A stretch of DNA of 64,000 nucleotides from Isoetes taiwanensis (GCA_021234155.1 JAJEKV010000027.1:62001-126000); one strand, 5' to 3'. Shown: positions 44,633-54,800, counted from the first letter of the stretch. The notes: generated by a model from the sequence alone, not told the origin. Numbers and translations: made by a program.

Positions 44633-46172
44633 TGTGACGCTCCAAACAAGATACCCCCCCGATCGCACATTGTAATCGCCACGCCACGCCGCACACGCCA
44701 CCCGATTGACGGTAACGCCAACGATAGCCGTAAGTAGCCCTAGGGGCAACTTGCTAGAGTGTTCATATATTATTAATGTGCACATGTGCACATTAATGAG
44801 GGCACACCTTCCATGTTGGCATATTTTTGCCACCTAGCCACTAAAGGCAAGTGGGGCCTTCCAATTATCCCACATGCCAAATTGGGTAATTGGAAACCCT
44901 AGCCTAAACCCCATGTCTATTTAGGGTAGGAAAACCCTAGCTTGCTAGTTTTTCGTCCTTAGGGTTTAGAGCTCGGGCTTTGGCTGCCCCTGTGAGCCAA
45001 AACCGCCCTCCCAGACGCTGCCTAGTTTAATTGGCGCCATCGGGCTTCCTTGACCAGCAAAACAGATGGTTGAACTCGCATCGAGGAGCCACTCAAGGAT
45101 CAGATTTGGTCAATTTAATAGCTTAAACCGCCTTCTAGTCATAGAATCAAGAGGTTTTAGACTATTAAATTGCCCATAGTAGTTATCTAGATCTTAGATC
45201 GACACCAACTAAAGAACCTAACTCTATGATTGATCTAGTTCTTTAGTTCTTCCGCGATATATTTTGGATGATGTATTTCGTGAACTCCTTGTATTGGGAA
45301 GGGGGTAGAGGCCCTAAAGCTTGTAGTTGATGCTCCTAGAGTAGCCTCTCTAGCACACCGTAGTTTCTACCCTGTGGTACAAGAGCCACACCGGGCCAGG
45401 GGTGAAGGGGCCGACCGCTAAAAAGGAGGTTCATGTCCCCGACTCTTGAACCATCCCCCTGGTGTGTAAAGCCTACCCGGGATCATTGTGACTAGGTCTA
45501 ATGGCTTACCACCGAAAAGTGCGGGTAAGGCATGGGCTCGACACCGCGAAGTGGTGTACACTTTCCGGGTTCAATAATACCTGCGCAAAGGCCCTCTAGT
45601 CACCTTGAGTTAGCATGCGATCTCCCGAGGGAGTGATCCCTACCGCCCCATCTGGAACCCGGGAGGATGAGACCCAGTGAATAGCCCCTTCGGCTATGCA
45701 TCCGGGCGGCTACGTCCCAACACTTTTCACCTACTACGCAAAGTGTGCATGGAGGGGCGGATGGAGTGGACAACCCTATGCCATGTTCTTATGCCAGCCA
45801 AATCCATTGCCATGAATTCGGCTCCGAATGAACTCGGAGACCCAAGCCGCCGTCATCCTTTGAGTCTCGAAGCCTGGGTAGGATCCCCTATGTGATGTGC
45901 CGATCTTTGTCTATGCAGATATGAGGGGACCATCCTTCGAGATGGTCACAGGATGTTGATGTATGTGCTAACACATGTATGTTTACGCCCGCAGCCTAGG
46001 TAGGCCCCGAGGGAGACGGGGTAGAATGACACCTTCACTCTCCCCATCGGTGACTCGTTAGCACGGGGCAAAGCGGATATGTGGAGGGCCCTCAGACGCA
46101 TGGAGCTGGTGTGGGGAAGAACTCGCTTGTATACCTGCGAGTGCAATCGATAATAAAGTAGGGGACGCCACA
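44633..46172 (+). repeat. Gypsy 5' LTR
   Basis: It starts TGTGACGCTCC and ends GGGGACGCCACA. It contains a 26-base perfect palindrome at 44772-44797 centred on CACATGTG. Two AAACCCTAG telo-box motifs lie near 44888 and 44931. A GCCCTAGGGGCAAC motif lies near 44738. All have counterparts in the 3' LTR. Confidence 0.93.
44772..44797. promoter_or_regulatory. 26-bp perfect palindrome in the LTR
   Basis: ATTAATGTGCACA is followed by its exact reverse complement. The same palindrome is intact at 56277-56302 in the other LTR although the surrounding sequence carries indels. Its position in the 5' part of the LTR fits a transcription factor site or a structural element. Confidence 0.6.
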
Positions 46173-46174
46173 GC

Positions 46175-46185
46175 TGGTATCGAGC
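46175..46185 (+). other. Gypsy primer binding site
   Basis: TGGTATCGAGC follows the 5' LTR after a two-base spacer. It matches the plant initiator-Met site TGGTATCAGAGC except for one missing base. Confidence 0.85.
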
Positions 46186-46375
46186 AATGTTCTTGGAGAC
46201 CAAGAGCAAAGCACCGACCATGTTCCCAAAGAGTACTAACTTGATAGGATCCTCAAGCCCCAAAAGTGGGAAAAAATTTTTCTCACCTTTGTAGTTATGC
46301 TAAGCTAGTAACAATTAAGTGAATTGGAATTTAACAAGATTAAAAAAGAACGAGCCAAAATTTTCCAGTGAGGTG

Positions 46376-46438
46376 GTCTCCATTTCGCGCCGCGAAAAAC
46401 TAACTTTTTGTTTTGAAGCGAGGCTAAAGCTATGAGAC
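46376..46438. repeat. Hairpin repeat 1 (before the H3-like ORF)
   Basis: GTCTCCAT ... ATGAGAC arms flank CGCGCCGCGAAAAACTAAC and GAAGCGAGGC. It is a worn relative of the best hairpin at 48411-48477. Confidence 0.55.
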
Positions 46439-46561
46439 ATCGAGCCAAGAACACCAAAAACATGATGAATTTGAGATAAATAATGTGGTAAGGCTAATTC
46501 TAAGGTAGGAATTAGTTAGAATAGCATGTTTTAATTACCTAAAACCCTAGAATGTATGATT

Positions 46562-46627
46562 CACGATACCGCTACCGGTCGAAAACTAAACATTAGTATT
46601 GGAACGAGGCGCAAGTCGTGGGAGACC
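46562..46627. repeat. Hairpin repeat 2 (before the H3-like ORF)
   Basis: A CACGAT arm pairs with GTCGTG. The loop side again holds AAAACTAA, and the right arm holds CGAGGCGCAAG followed by GGGAGACC. Same family as the other three hairpins. Confidence 0.5.
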
Positions 46628-46730
46628 AATGGGTAGAAAAAGTCTGAAATAAGTATAAGTTTTAGATAAATTGGTGCCTTAGCATGTTAAACAGAAAGCA
46701 ACTTGAGTTTTGACCTAAAATTCCCCAAGC

Positions 46731-46740
46731 TATAAATAGA
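46731..46740 (+). promoter_or_regulatory. TATA box before the H3-like ORF
   Basis: TATAAATAGA is a consensus plant TATA box 110 bases before the ATG of the H3-like ORF. An identical TATAAATAGA stands before gag at 48666-48675. This suggests separate internal promoters for the two reading frames. Confidence 0.5.
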
Positions 46741-46840
46741 TATAGAACCCTCATTTTTTTTCGCCCAAGCCCTAGAAATCCGGGCTCTCCCAATTTAGGC
46801 GATCTTTCTCGGCTTTTATCCCATTGACGATCCGTAAAAC

Positions 46841-48076
46841 ATGGCCCGAACCAAACAGGATCGCCTTAAAGCGCCGCCGCCAGCGAAACCACCACCCGAC
46901 CAGACGAGATCATTCGAAGATGCTTCGGAGAGGCTCGCAGGGGGTCGCTCGCCCTGGACGAAGAGCAAGACACCTCCGATTTGATCGATGTCTTCAACCG
47001 CCAGTGGAGGGAGGACGAGGCCACATCTCCAAACTCCATGGACGACGGCAGACGAGGGAGGTGTATGAGGAGATAGAGAGGGAGATCCGGCAGCTAGGAA
47101 CAAGCGTACTATCTGGGACGCGACCCACGGAAATCCTCGAAAGCGTGATGAGCAAGTGACCGGTCCGGGAGCCACCGAGGTAGCGCAATCTTTAGAAGAT
47201 TCATCGAAGTACGAAAATGGCAGAAGAGAAGGGAAGACAAAAAGAGGAAAAGGGAGGAAGAGGAACAAAAGGCGCAGAAGAAAAGAAGAAAAAGAAAGGG
47301 AAGTTCGTGGTCGCATAAGGAGAACGGTTGGACCGCCCACGAGGAAGAGGCCAAACCCAAATATTATCATTAAGGAGCGGCAACTGACGAACCCCCAAAC
47401 CCTTCCGACGACTCTTCCGATGAAGACTTCAACCCTAACGGGCCGCAGGTGGAAGCCTTCCAAGCACCCAGCGACGAAGCAGAAGTACCGAGCAGCCGGC
47501 ACCGAAGCAACCCCACCAAGACCAAGTGTAAGCCCCCAAATACCCGCATGGGATAGAAAGAAGAACCACTTACCGCCCCGAAGCCCACGCCACCGCACGT
47601 GGTGAAGATTTATGAGAGGAAGATGAGAGAGCACGAGGCCTACATGAAGAAATGGGAGGCCTATAACAAATATTATGAGGAAAACAGGGTTAAGTTCATC
47701 GAGGGAGGGCGACCAACGGCAAAGAAACCCTAAGGCCGCCACCACCGAAGCCCCAAGGTTCCCAAGCCGCCACCCGTGAAGAAAGCGGATAGGAAGGAGG
47801 TGGAGAGAAGAGCGTTAAGGGAGATTAGACACTTCCAAATAGCAGCTCGGTCTCCTAATCCCAGGTGGCCCCTTCTCGGTTTGGTGCGTGAAGTTATGCA
47901 GGCCTATAGAACAGACTTTAGAGTCACGCATTTAGGCGCAATGCAAGAGGCGGTTGAGGCAAAGATAGTGCAACATTTTGAAGATTCAACAGCCGCACTA
48001 TCCACGCTTTAAGCGGGTAACCTTAATGCGACAAGACATGAGTCTTGCGACCCGCATTAAGGGAGAACGCCCTTAG
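46841..48076 (+). pseudogene. Histone H3-like ORF inside the gypsy element (H3 tail, long linker, H3 fold)
   Basis: The ATG at 46841 starts MARTKQDRLK; the first six residues equal the histone H3 N-terminus, including Lys4. The middle (about 46900-47760) is proline-rich, then strongly basic (KKRRKRKGK), then acidic (NPSDDSSDEDFNP), then a charged helical segment (YERKMREHEAYMKKWEAYN). The C-terminal part (47776-48076) aligns with the H3 fold. ALREIRHFQ is alpha-N, LVREVMQAYRTDFR is alpha-1 plus loop 1, AMQEAVEAKIVQHFED is alpha-2, and KRVTLMRQD...TRIKGERP plus stop is loop 2 and alpha-3. The spacing from REIR to LVRE equals that of H3; loop 1/alpha-2 is about two residues shorter. EIRHFQ and RVTLMR recall CENH3, while LVRE and GER recall canonical H3. 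Total length is about 410 codons against 136 for H3. Frame changes in the linker, a TAA at 47731 and one frameshift near 47994 disable this copy. Confidence 0.85.
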
Positions 48077-48224
48077 AAACTTTTGTTGTAAATAATTAAA
48101 AATTTTGTAATATAGAGCAATTTTGTCTACTTTGATGACATAAACTTGAGTAATTAGAGCAAATTAATAAGTTTTAGCTTTTATTTCAAAGAAATAGGAC
48201 ATTTGGGGAGCCGAGAGACATGAT
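48077..48224. other. 3' flank of the H3-like ORF
   Basis: AT-rich sequence (TTGTAAATAATTAAAAATT near 48085-48105) resembling a plant 3' untranslated region or polyadenylation region. It has no long poly-A run as a retrocopied gene would leave. Confidence 0.35.
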
Positions 48225-48284
48225 GTTCACATTTCGCGCCGTCGCAAAACAAAAGTTAGGATTGAAGCGAGGCGAAGTCGAGAC
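48225..48284. repeat. Hairpin repeat 3 (after the H3-like ORF)
   Basis: TTCGCGCCGTCGCAAAACAA, then AAGTTAGGATTGAAGCGAGG, then CGAAGTCGAGACC. It is very similar in sequence to hairpin 4, with a weaker outer stem. Confidence 0.65.
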
Positions 48285-48410
48285 CTCCAAACTTGACCAA
48301 AACAGCTCAAATTGACCAAATAAGGGTCGATTCTGCCTAATTTGGTGAGCCCATCACCCTTACACCATTAGTTTACCCAAATTGACACCTTTAATCGAAA
48401 TGGGACTGAT

Positions 48411-48477
48411 GTCTCACAGCTCGCGCCTCGTCGCAAAACAAAAAGTTAGGATTGAAGCGAGGCGCAAGCTGTGAGAC
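48411..48477. repeat. Hairpin repeat 4 (after the H3-like ORF), best preserved
   Basis: GTCTCACAGCT (48411-48421) pairs perfectly with AGCTGTGAGAC (48467-48477). Inside it CGCCTCG (48424-48430) pairs with CGAGGCG (48458-48464). The loop contains GCAAAACAAAAAGTTAGG. Two further related hairpins lie on the other side of the H3-like ORF. Confidence 0.8.
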
Positions 48478-48665
48478 CTCTTACCAATTCTTCACCAGGA
48501 CTTGTCAAAGTCACCTTCAACCTACTGCATAGCATCTTTTAGGTAACCTAGCCTTGTTCAAGCATCTCCTATAGTCCTCAAACTCCTATTTTGACCTCAG
48601 ATAAGTTAGAATTACCCAATCCTAGGAAATTTCCAAGTCATCCAAAATTAGGGTTTCCCCTTTTC

Positions 48666-48675
48666 TATAAATAGA
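48666..48675 (+). promoter_or_regulatory. TATA box before gag
   Basis: TATAAATAGA lies 128 bases before the first ATG of the gag region (48794). It is identical to the TATA box in front of the H3-like ORF. Confidence 0.45.
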
Positions 48676-48793
48676 CCCGCCACTTCTCACATAGCACCCC
48701 TCGCAAATCTGCTCCCCCCGCCCTTCTAGCCGATTTCCTAACTCCCCGAGGCGCTCTTGCAACCATTTGTTACCTTCTTCTCGCAATTAATCA

Positions 48794-51780
48794 ATGGCAA
48801 CTTCGATTTCCAGATGGTACAGCCCAGGGCCAGCCATGCCGCCAGTCGACGCGTCGACCAAATCTTCCAGATTTTCAGGAAGGAGGTAGACGCCCAAGCA
48901 ACCTTGCACGCGACCCCCAGCCTTATAGTAGAGTCTTGATCGAGTTCCAAGCTAGGGTAGAACCAGCTAGTGCAACTCCTCCTTGTATAGGATATTTTGT
49001 TCCTAGATACCCCTCGTAGTAAAGATTAGACGATGTCCCTAACATCGCCAAATACCTCACAAACAAAGCGCACCGCGACACCCGGTAGCCAATGGTCCTA
49101 ACCACCAATGTGACCAAGTACTTCTTTTCAACACCGCCCGCAATCTTTCTCACCCACCGCGGTTTGTCGAACATTGTGGGGAAACCTCTATTCCCCCATG
49201 GACGGGATCCATTAGCCGAAGCAGAACAAATAAACGGCCCTCACACGCATGAACAGGAGCAGAAGGGAAGGAAGAAGACTCGATGAACAGGAACTGAGGA
49301 GGAGGAAGATTTATGTTGAGCTCGACCCGGCCAGGGAGCAAATGACAAGCGTAATGGAGTGGCAAGACTTCGAAGAAGCCTACAGACTTTCGTCGTCGCC
49401 ACCCACTGGTTAGGCATCACAAGCCCGCTCCCATTATCGCCGGTGAGGAGTTTCTACCCCGAAGCGACATTCAAAACCTCCCGAGTACGGTGGAAAGGGA
49501 GTAAGCCCACTGGCAGTTGCCGCACCAACTCCGAAGAACGGACTTGACGACTTCATCGTCCCAGGAGAGTCCCACTTTCCCTCCAAGTAAGGGAAGCCGA
49601 CACTTATTTACACGGAGAGTTTACCTCCGACATCCAGCCTACAAAGAACATCGAAAGTGATCATGGAGGCACAAGCTGAGAACAAGCTACCGACGGAGGA
49701 AGAGTTCCTTGCTCTCCAGAACAGATGGGGATCGCTATGCGACTCAAACATCCTAACGGCAAGCTCGTCCCATGAGAACCTCCCCGATAGGACAGCGACC
49801 ACCCCGTGAGGGCTTCAAAGAACGATCCAAGGACTACGTGGAGCTCACCACTGTGGAGGTTGATGATTTCGAAGCGCATACGAGCCGGATACCGAGTGGT
49901 TTAGGACCCATCTCGCAACGACAAAAGTCATTACGCTATTACCCGCCATTGCCGATGGATGGAAGAATAGCGGTTATCCACCGCAAGTTCACCCCCGTGA
50001 GGCGAGGAAGGAGTATCGCTGTCGATTGCACTCGATTCGCCGGCATGCACGGCTACCCCTTAACACCGAGTATGCAATCCCGGTGAAAAGAGCGGTAGCA
50101 CTCGACGCCTTCGACTTCGCCATACCTTACAAGCGGCAGGCAGACTGTCCGCTGACGCTGTTCTTACACCTCCCAATCGCAGAATAGAAGATTTAGCAAG
50201 AGCATTACAGGTGGATCTCCAAACAATGTCATAGGAACTTGGGCCATTCAGTGGGAACAGCCCAAGTGAAAAAGTTCTTGGAGGATAATCCATCTTACCG
50301 GCATCAACAGAAGTGATTAGCAGTAGTTGCAAGTTCTTGTATTAGTGTAATATAAAATATAAATATAACATTCTCTTGCACTATAAATGTTTTGTTGATA
50401 CATTTTGTGTCCCCTCAACCATGCCAACAAACATAAATAATGCAAGAAAGCAAGGAAAACTAACCATGTAGATATGAACCACTTGTGTATGCAGGCTAGA
50501 GGCCTGAGCGCCAGAGAATCCATTAACCGCGGAACTTACAGGGGAACGAGAGTCCACGCCTGTGCCACGCCTCCGCAAGGAACCCGCTTGAAGAGTTTGG
50601 ACAAATGACCTTAAGAAGAAATATCGCAAATGAGGACGCACTCTCAACGTATAAAGGCCTTGCTAGCCGCACGCGGTGAGCAGGTTCGGGGTAACGCCAA
50701 CGCCGCAAGCATCACGGAGAACGTGTAGAGACAGAAAGAGGAGCAAGAGAGGAAGGTCCCCGCTTGGACTCCTCCCCTAAGCTCGATTCGCACTCGGGTC
50801 CCGAGAAGAAGAAGAGCGTAACCAAGTCCGAAAGCGCATTTAAAGGCGAGGAACCACCCCGGAGGGACGACAAAGGGACACAAGAACCTCCTCGACTACC
50901 GTAAGAAAGTAGACTCCTGATTGGGAAATGTTTGAAGGCCAGAAGCTCGAAAGCAATTCTCAGCGAACGGGTCGTCGCATGGAAGCGCAGGCTTGGCTTG
51001 ACGAGATGAGCCAATCACGGCAATGCCTATGGTATGAAGGATAAGGATAAAGGCAGGGTGGCAACAAATAACCAAGGAGCAAAGACGCATTTGGTGGAAG
51101 GGCTATGCCAAGGCTCATGGCTTAAGCAGGATGCTTGCGTTCAAGAAGTTTGCTAAAAGCCTTCCAAGCCATTACGCCCAAGAGAGCACAAGTCCAAGAT
51201 GATGCAAAATTCTACAGTTGCAAAGAAGGCAACAAGTCGCGAGAAATACACATGAGGGAATTTATGAGGCTAAGGTCGTGATGTGCCAAAAGTTAGGTGA
51301 GAAGCATGCAAGTGGAAAGCTACATTGAAGGTCCGAATGAGGAGATCCGGCAGTTTGTAAGGGCAATAAACCCTAGAACGGCAGATCGGGCGAGTCCAAG
51401 GCAATAAGCTTGCAAGGGACAGGGACCCCGTGAATAGCGGGCGCGAGGCAACAAGATTACCAAGATAAAGGCAAGGCAAAGAAAGCGCTTTAGCCCGAAA
51501 CGGCAAACCGGGACCAGCTAGAGCCCCATATAGTGGCAATCAAGGGAAACAAAGAGAAGAAGCGGTGTCCTTCAAAGACAAACAGAAGGGTCAAACTACT
51601 CCAAAGCAAGCAGGTCGATCCTTTCTGCAGCCATGCCCAAGGAAAAGAGACAGAGTGCATAGAAAAGCTTTGCTTCCGTGTTTCCAGCAAAGCCATAGAC
51701 GACAAAAACCCCATATGTCATGAGTGCAAAGCCAGCGCGAAGTTGGGAGATTGGGACACTCTGTCCGGACGACGACTGAC
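48794..51780 (+). pseudogene. Gypsy gag region, decayed
   Basis: It starts MATSISRWYSPGPAMPPVDA. Later fragments include PDPLAEAEQINGPHTHEQEQ near 49200-49260, EAQAENKLPTEEEFLALQNR from 49663, and DAFDFAIPYKRQADCPLTLF near 50109-50170. The position between leader and protease, the charged composition and the absence of other domains support gag. No CCHC knuckle was found; frames change often. The boundaries are approximate. Confidence 0.5.
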
Positions 51781-51879
51781 AGGCCCGCGACTACATTCAG
51801 GGTGAGTGTCATATCTTTGCCGCAATAGATACGAGCAAAGCGAGAGCCAAGATAAAGTAATTTCCACAAGGAAAGGCCA

Positions 51880-52230
51880 AGGCCAAGTCATTTATAGTCC
51901 CAATAGATTCGAAGTAGCCATAACTTTGCATCTCCCGCATGGTTCAAATGTTGAAGTTGAAACCATTAAAGTCAAAGCCAAGGCCCGTTGTCTTAGCAAG
52001 TGGAGCAAGAAGGCGCGCATCTACAGTAAAAGAATCAACTTTGACATCGACTTTTTGGGGATTAAGATCCGTGATGGGGGCGAGGTAATGAGCATCGGCA
52101 AATATGACTTGATAATAGGTATGGAGTACCTTGGACCAGCAGGGGCCATTATTGATTGTGGAAGCGGAAGGTGACCTTCCCAACACCCGACGGCAAGATC
52201 ATTGAGATAACAAAAAGAAGTTGTCCCCAT
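51880..52230 (+). pseudogene. Gypsy protease region, decayed
   Basis: The C-terminal part of the retroviral-type protease is recognisable as GKYDLIIGMEYLGPAGAIID, matching the usual YDIILGMDWL...IDC of gypsy elements. It is followed by VTFPTPDGKIIE in another frame. The catalytic DSGA motif upstream was not found intact. Confidence 0.65.
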
Positions 52231-52549
52231 CATGCGCAGTATGTCTTCTAAACGGCTGCTCAAGTGCATCAAGAGTGAGCGGTAGCATACATCTTCAAGC
52301 TTGAGATTAGTGAGCCGAATTGGAAGGAAGCAAAGAAGACAAGATGCTCGCCAAGTTGCCGAGGCAAATAGCTAAGTTGATCACGGGAGTTCCACGATCT
52401 CTTTCCGATGAGATCAAGCAGCCCCTCCTTATAGGGGAGTCGAGTGCGAGATAGCACTTTCAACCGAACACAAACCGACAAGCAAGGCTCCATATAGAAT
52501 GACAACGCCAGAGTTGTCCGGAGCTAAAGAAGCAGGGCCGCTTTCGACC

Positions 52550-53180
52550 TAGGTTTCATTAGACCTAGTGTCTCGCCGCTTGGAGGCGCCCATTCTTTTT
52601 TGTCAAGAAGAAGGATGGATCTTTGAGAATGTGCATAGACTATAGACAGTTGAATAAGCACACCATTAAGAACAAGTATGCGCTTCCAAGATCGGACGAC
52701 TTAATGGATCAGCTTCAAGGAGCAAAGATCTTCTCCAAAAATCGACTTTAAGGTCAGGTTATCATCGATCACGGATAAAGGAGGAGGATATCCACAAGAC
52801 GCCTTCGTGACGCTGTATGGGCATTATGAGTTCACGCGATGCCTTTAAACATCAAATGCCCCCTTAACGTTCATGAGGCTCATGAACCGATATCTTCGAG
52901 GAGTTCCCGGACACCTTTGTGATTGTTTTCTTTGATGACATTTTGGTGTATAGCGATCCCTTGAAGAGCACGCGGCAACACTTGGAGAAGGGTGCTAGAG
53001 AAGTTGAGGAGGCACCGCCAAATCAAGTTGTCGGCGCCACCGCAAACGTAGAAGGTGGAATACCCCTTGGTCATGTGATCTCGGCGCAGTATCTCGACCC
53101 TTCCCGCCAAGATTGAAGCAGCTGATTCAAAGGGCGGTCGTACCAAGAATGTGCACGAGGTCGGTTTTCTGGCCTAGCAG
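52550..53180 (+). pseudogene. Gypsy reverse transcriptase, decayed
   Basis: [20 protein letters not shown] near 52590-52660 is the gypsy RT fingers motif, followed by [10 protein letters not shown]. The catalytic box is VIVFFDDILVYS at 52919-52955. Several frameshifts separate these pieces, and part of the palm around motif B is scrambled. Confidence 0.85.
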
Positions 53181-53249
53181 GGTACTACAGAAGTTCGGGT
53201 GGAAGAACTTTTGCTAAGATAGCAGCCCCGCTAACGCACCGGACGAGGG

Positions 53250-53700
53250 CGCAGAAGGTGAAAGATTGGGTAGAGCATTGGCACAAGAAAGCCCAAAAGG
53301 GATTTGAATTGTTGAAGGAAGCTTTAACAACAGCCCCATCCTTAACCCGCCGGACCTCGAGAAAGATAAGCTTGTAGCAACGGATGCAGTAAGATAGCTA
53401 CAAAAAGCGCGGCTTATGCAAGAAGAGCGCGGTGGTAGCGATGATTCCGTGAAGATGAACGACGCCGAGACGCCGCTACCCAACGCCGCGATCGAATTGC
53501 TTGCGGTTGTCGTATGCTAAGAATATGGAGGCACTACCTCTTGGGAAGGAAGTTCCAATTGGATACCCACCATCGAGCCTCCAATATGTATTCACGCGAA
53601 CCACACCTCAACTGAGGCAAATTTGAGATGGATGGAGTTCCTCGAGGAATACGACTTTTGATATAGTCTACAAGCCGTGGAAACTCAATGTGGTAGCAGA
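53250..53700 (+). pseudogene. Gypsy RNase H region, decayed
   Basis: Fragments such as FELLKEALTTAPSL, then a block near 53380, end at VVADALSRHPRQL (53686-53720). That last motif is the conserved end of the RNase H/connection region in gypsy elements. The segment between is too frameshifted to show all catalytic acids. Confidence 0.65.
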
Positions 53701-53879
53701 TGCGCTTTCAAGGCATCCCCGACAACTAGAGTGCATTGCAACGCAATTTCGACGCCTCCAAATTTTGGTAAGAGGATTGAAGAGTCCTTGCCAACGGATG
53801 TGGGATTTCGGGAAGTATGGGCAAGCCTCTCTAAGGAGGCTAGAACAGATAAAGAGCCGGGAGGCCTTCAAGCATTATA

Positions 53880-54800
53880 AGAAGGAAGGCAACCCGTTAT
53901 ACCATAAGAACAAGTTGTCGCGCACCAATCATCGGTGTAAGGAAGTTGATCCTCCATGACACGCGACAAATGTTCCCCAATAGCCGGCCATCGCGGATTC
54001 ATGAAAACATATTTCAAAGTCTTGCAAAGCAGCTATTATTGGCCGTGAATGAAGAAGCAAATAGCTTCGCTACATCAAGGAATGTCGCCTATGCCGAGCG
54101 AAGAAGGCAGAAAGTGCTTCGAATTCCAGGGGGCATTAGAGCCATTAGCAATGCCAAATGCTAAGTGGGAGGTAATCAGCATGGATTTCATCACGACTCC
54201 CAAGAACGGCGAGAGGCAAGGATGCCTTGATGGTAGTGGTCGACAAGTTGTCAAAGATGGCACATTTTGTGCCTTGCGGGATACGATCTGACTATGGATA
54301 CAAAAAAGCTCTTCACCAAAGAGATCTTCGAGCTTCATGGCATGCCAAGGGAGATTATCTCCGGCAATGAGATCCGGTTCATGAGTGCCTTTGGCAAGAC
54401 CTCTTTATGCGACAATTCGCACCAAGCTATCCATGAGCACGGCGTATCATCCTCGAGACGGATGGCGGGCGGAGCGGACCAACGATCTTAGAAGACATGC
54501 TACCAAAACTATGTCCGGAATAAGCAAAGTATGTGGGAAGAATTTATTCACTTGGTGGAGTTTGCATACAATAGCACCAAGCAGAATCGTCCCCAAATGT
54601 CGCCATTTATGATCAATTATGGCTATCGGTGCCTAACTCGCATTACTTTGGCACAACCCCGTGTCAAAAGTAGAAGTTTCGCCAGCCAGATGTTACCGAT
54701 ATCATGGCAGCTTCGTGGAAGAGGTTCGAGGGTATCCGCTAGCGCAAGAAGAAGTCGACAAAAAGAGCATCGCCGATAAGCATCGAATCCGTAAGAGAGT
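53880..54800 (+). pseudogene. Gypsy integrase, decayed
   Basis: Recognisable pieces are CRAKKA (zinc-finger region) and [10 protein letters not shown], where the core Asp is seen. Next come [17 protein letters not shown] and [20 protein letters not shown]. The last usually reads IISDRDPRF, so the second catalytic Asp appears changed. FIHLVEFAYNSTKQNRP near 54540-54590 carries the end of the core. Frames change repeatedly. Confidence 0.8.

Noticed and set aside
46816-47745. 309-codon open frame on the minus strand inside the gypsy element
   Set aside because: It is hydrophobic (Phe, Leu, Val, Ser-rich) and lies opposite the Lys/Arg/Glu-rich linker of the H3-like ORF, exactly what antisense of such codons gives. 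No domain is visible. An antisense gene as in some other gypsy lineages is possible but unsupported.
46841-48076. Recent processed pseudogene of host histone H3
   Set aside because: No poly-A tail follows the stop, the ORF is three times longer than H3 with a structured linker, and the fold is strongly diverged. It is kept as an alternative only until other copies are examined.
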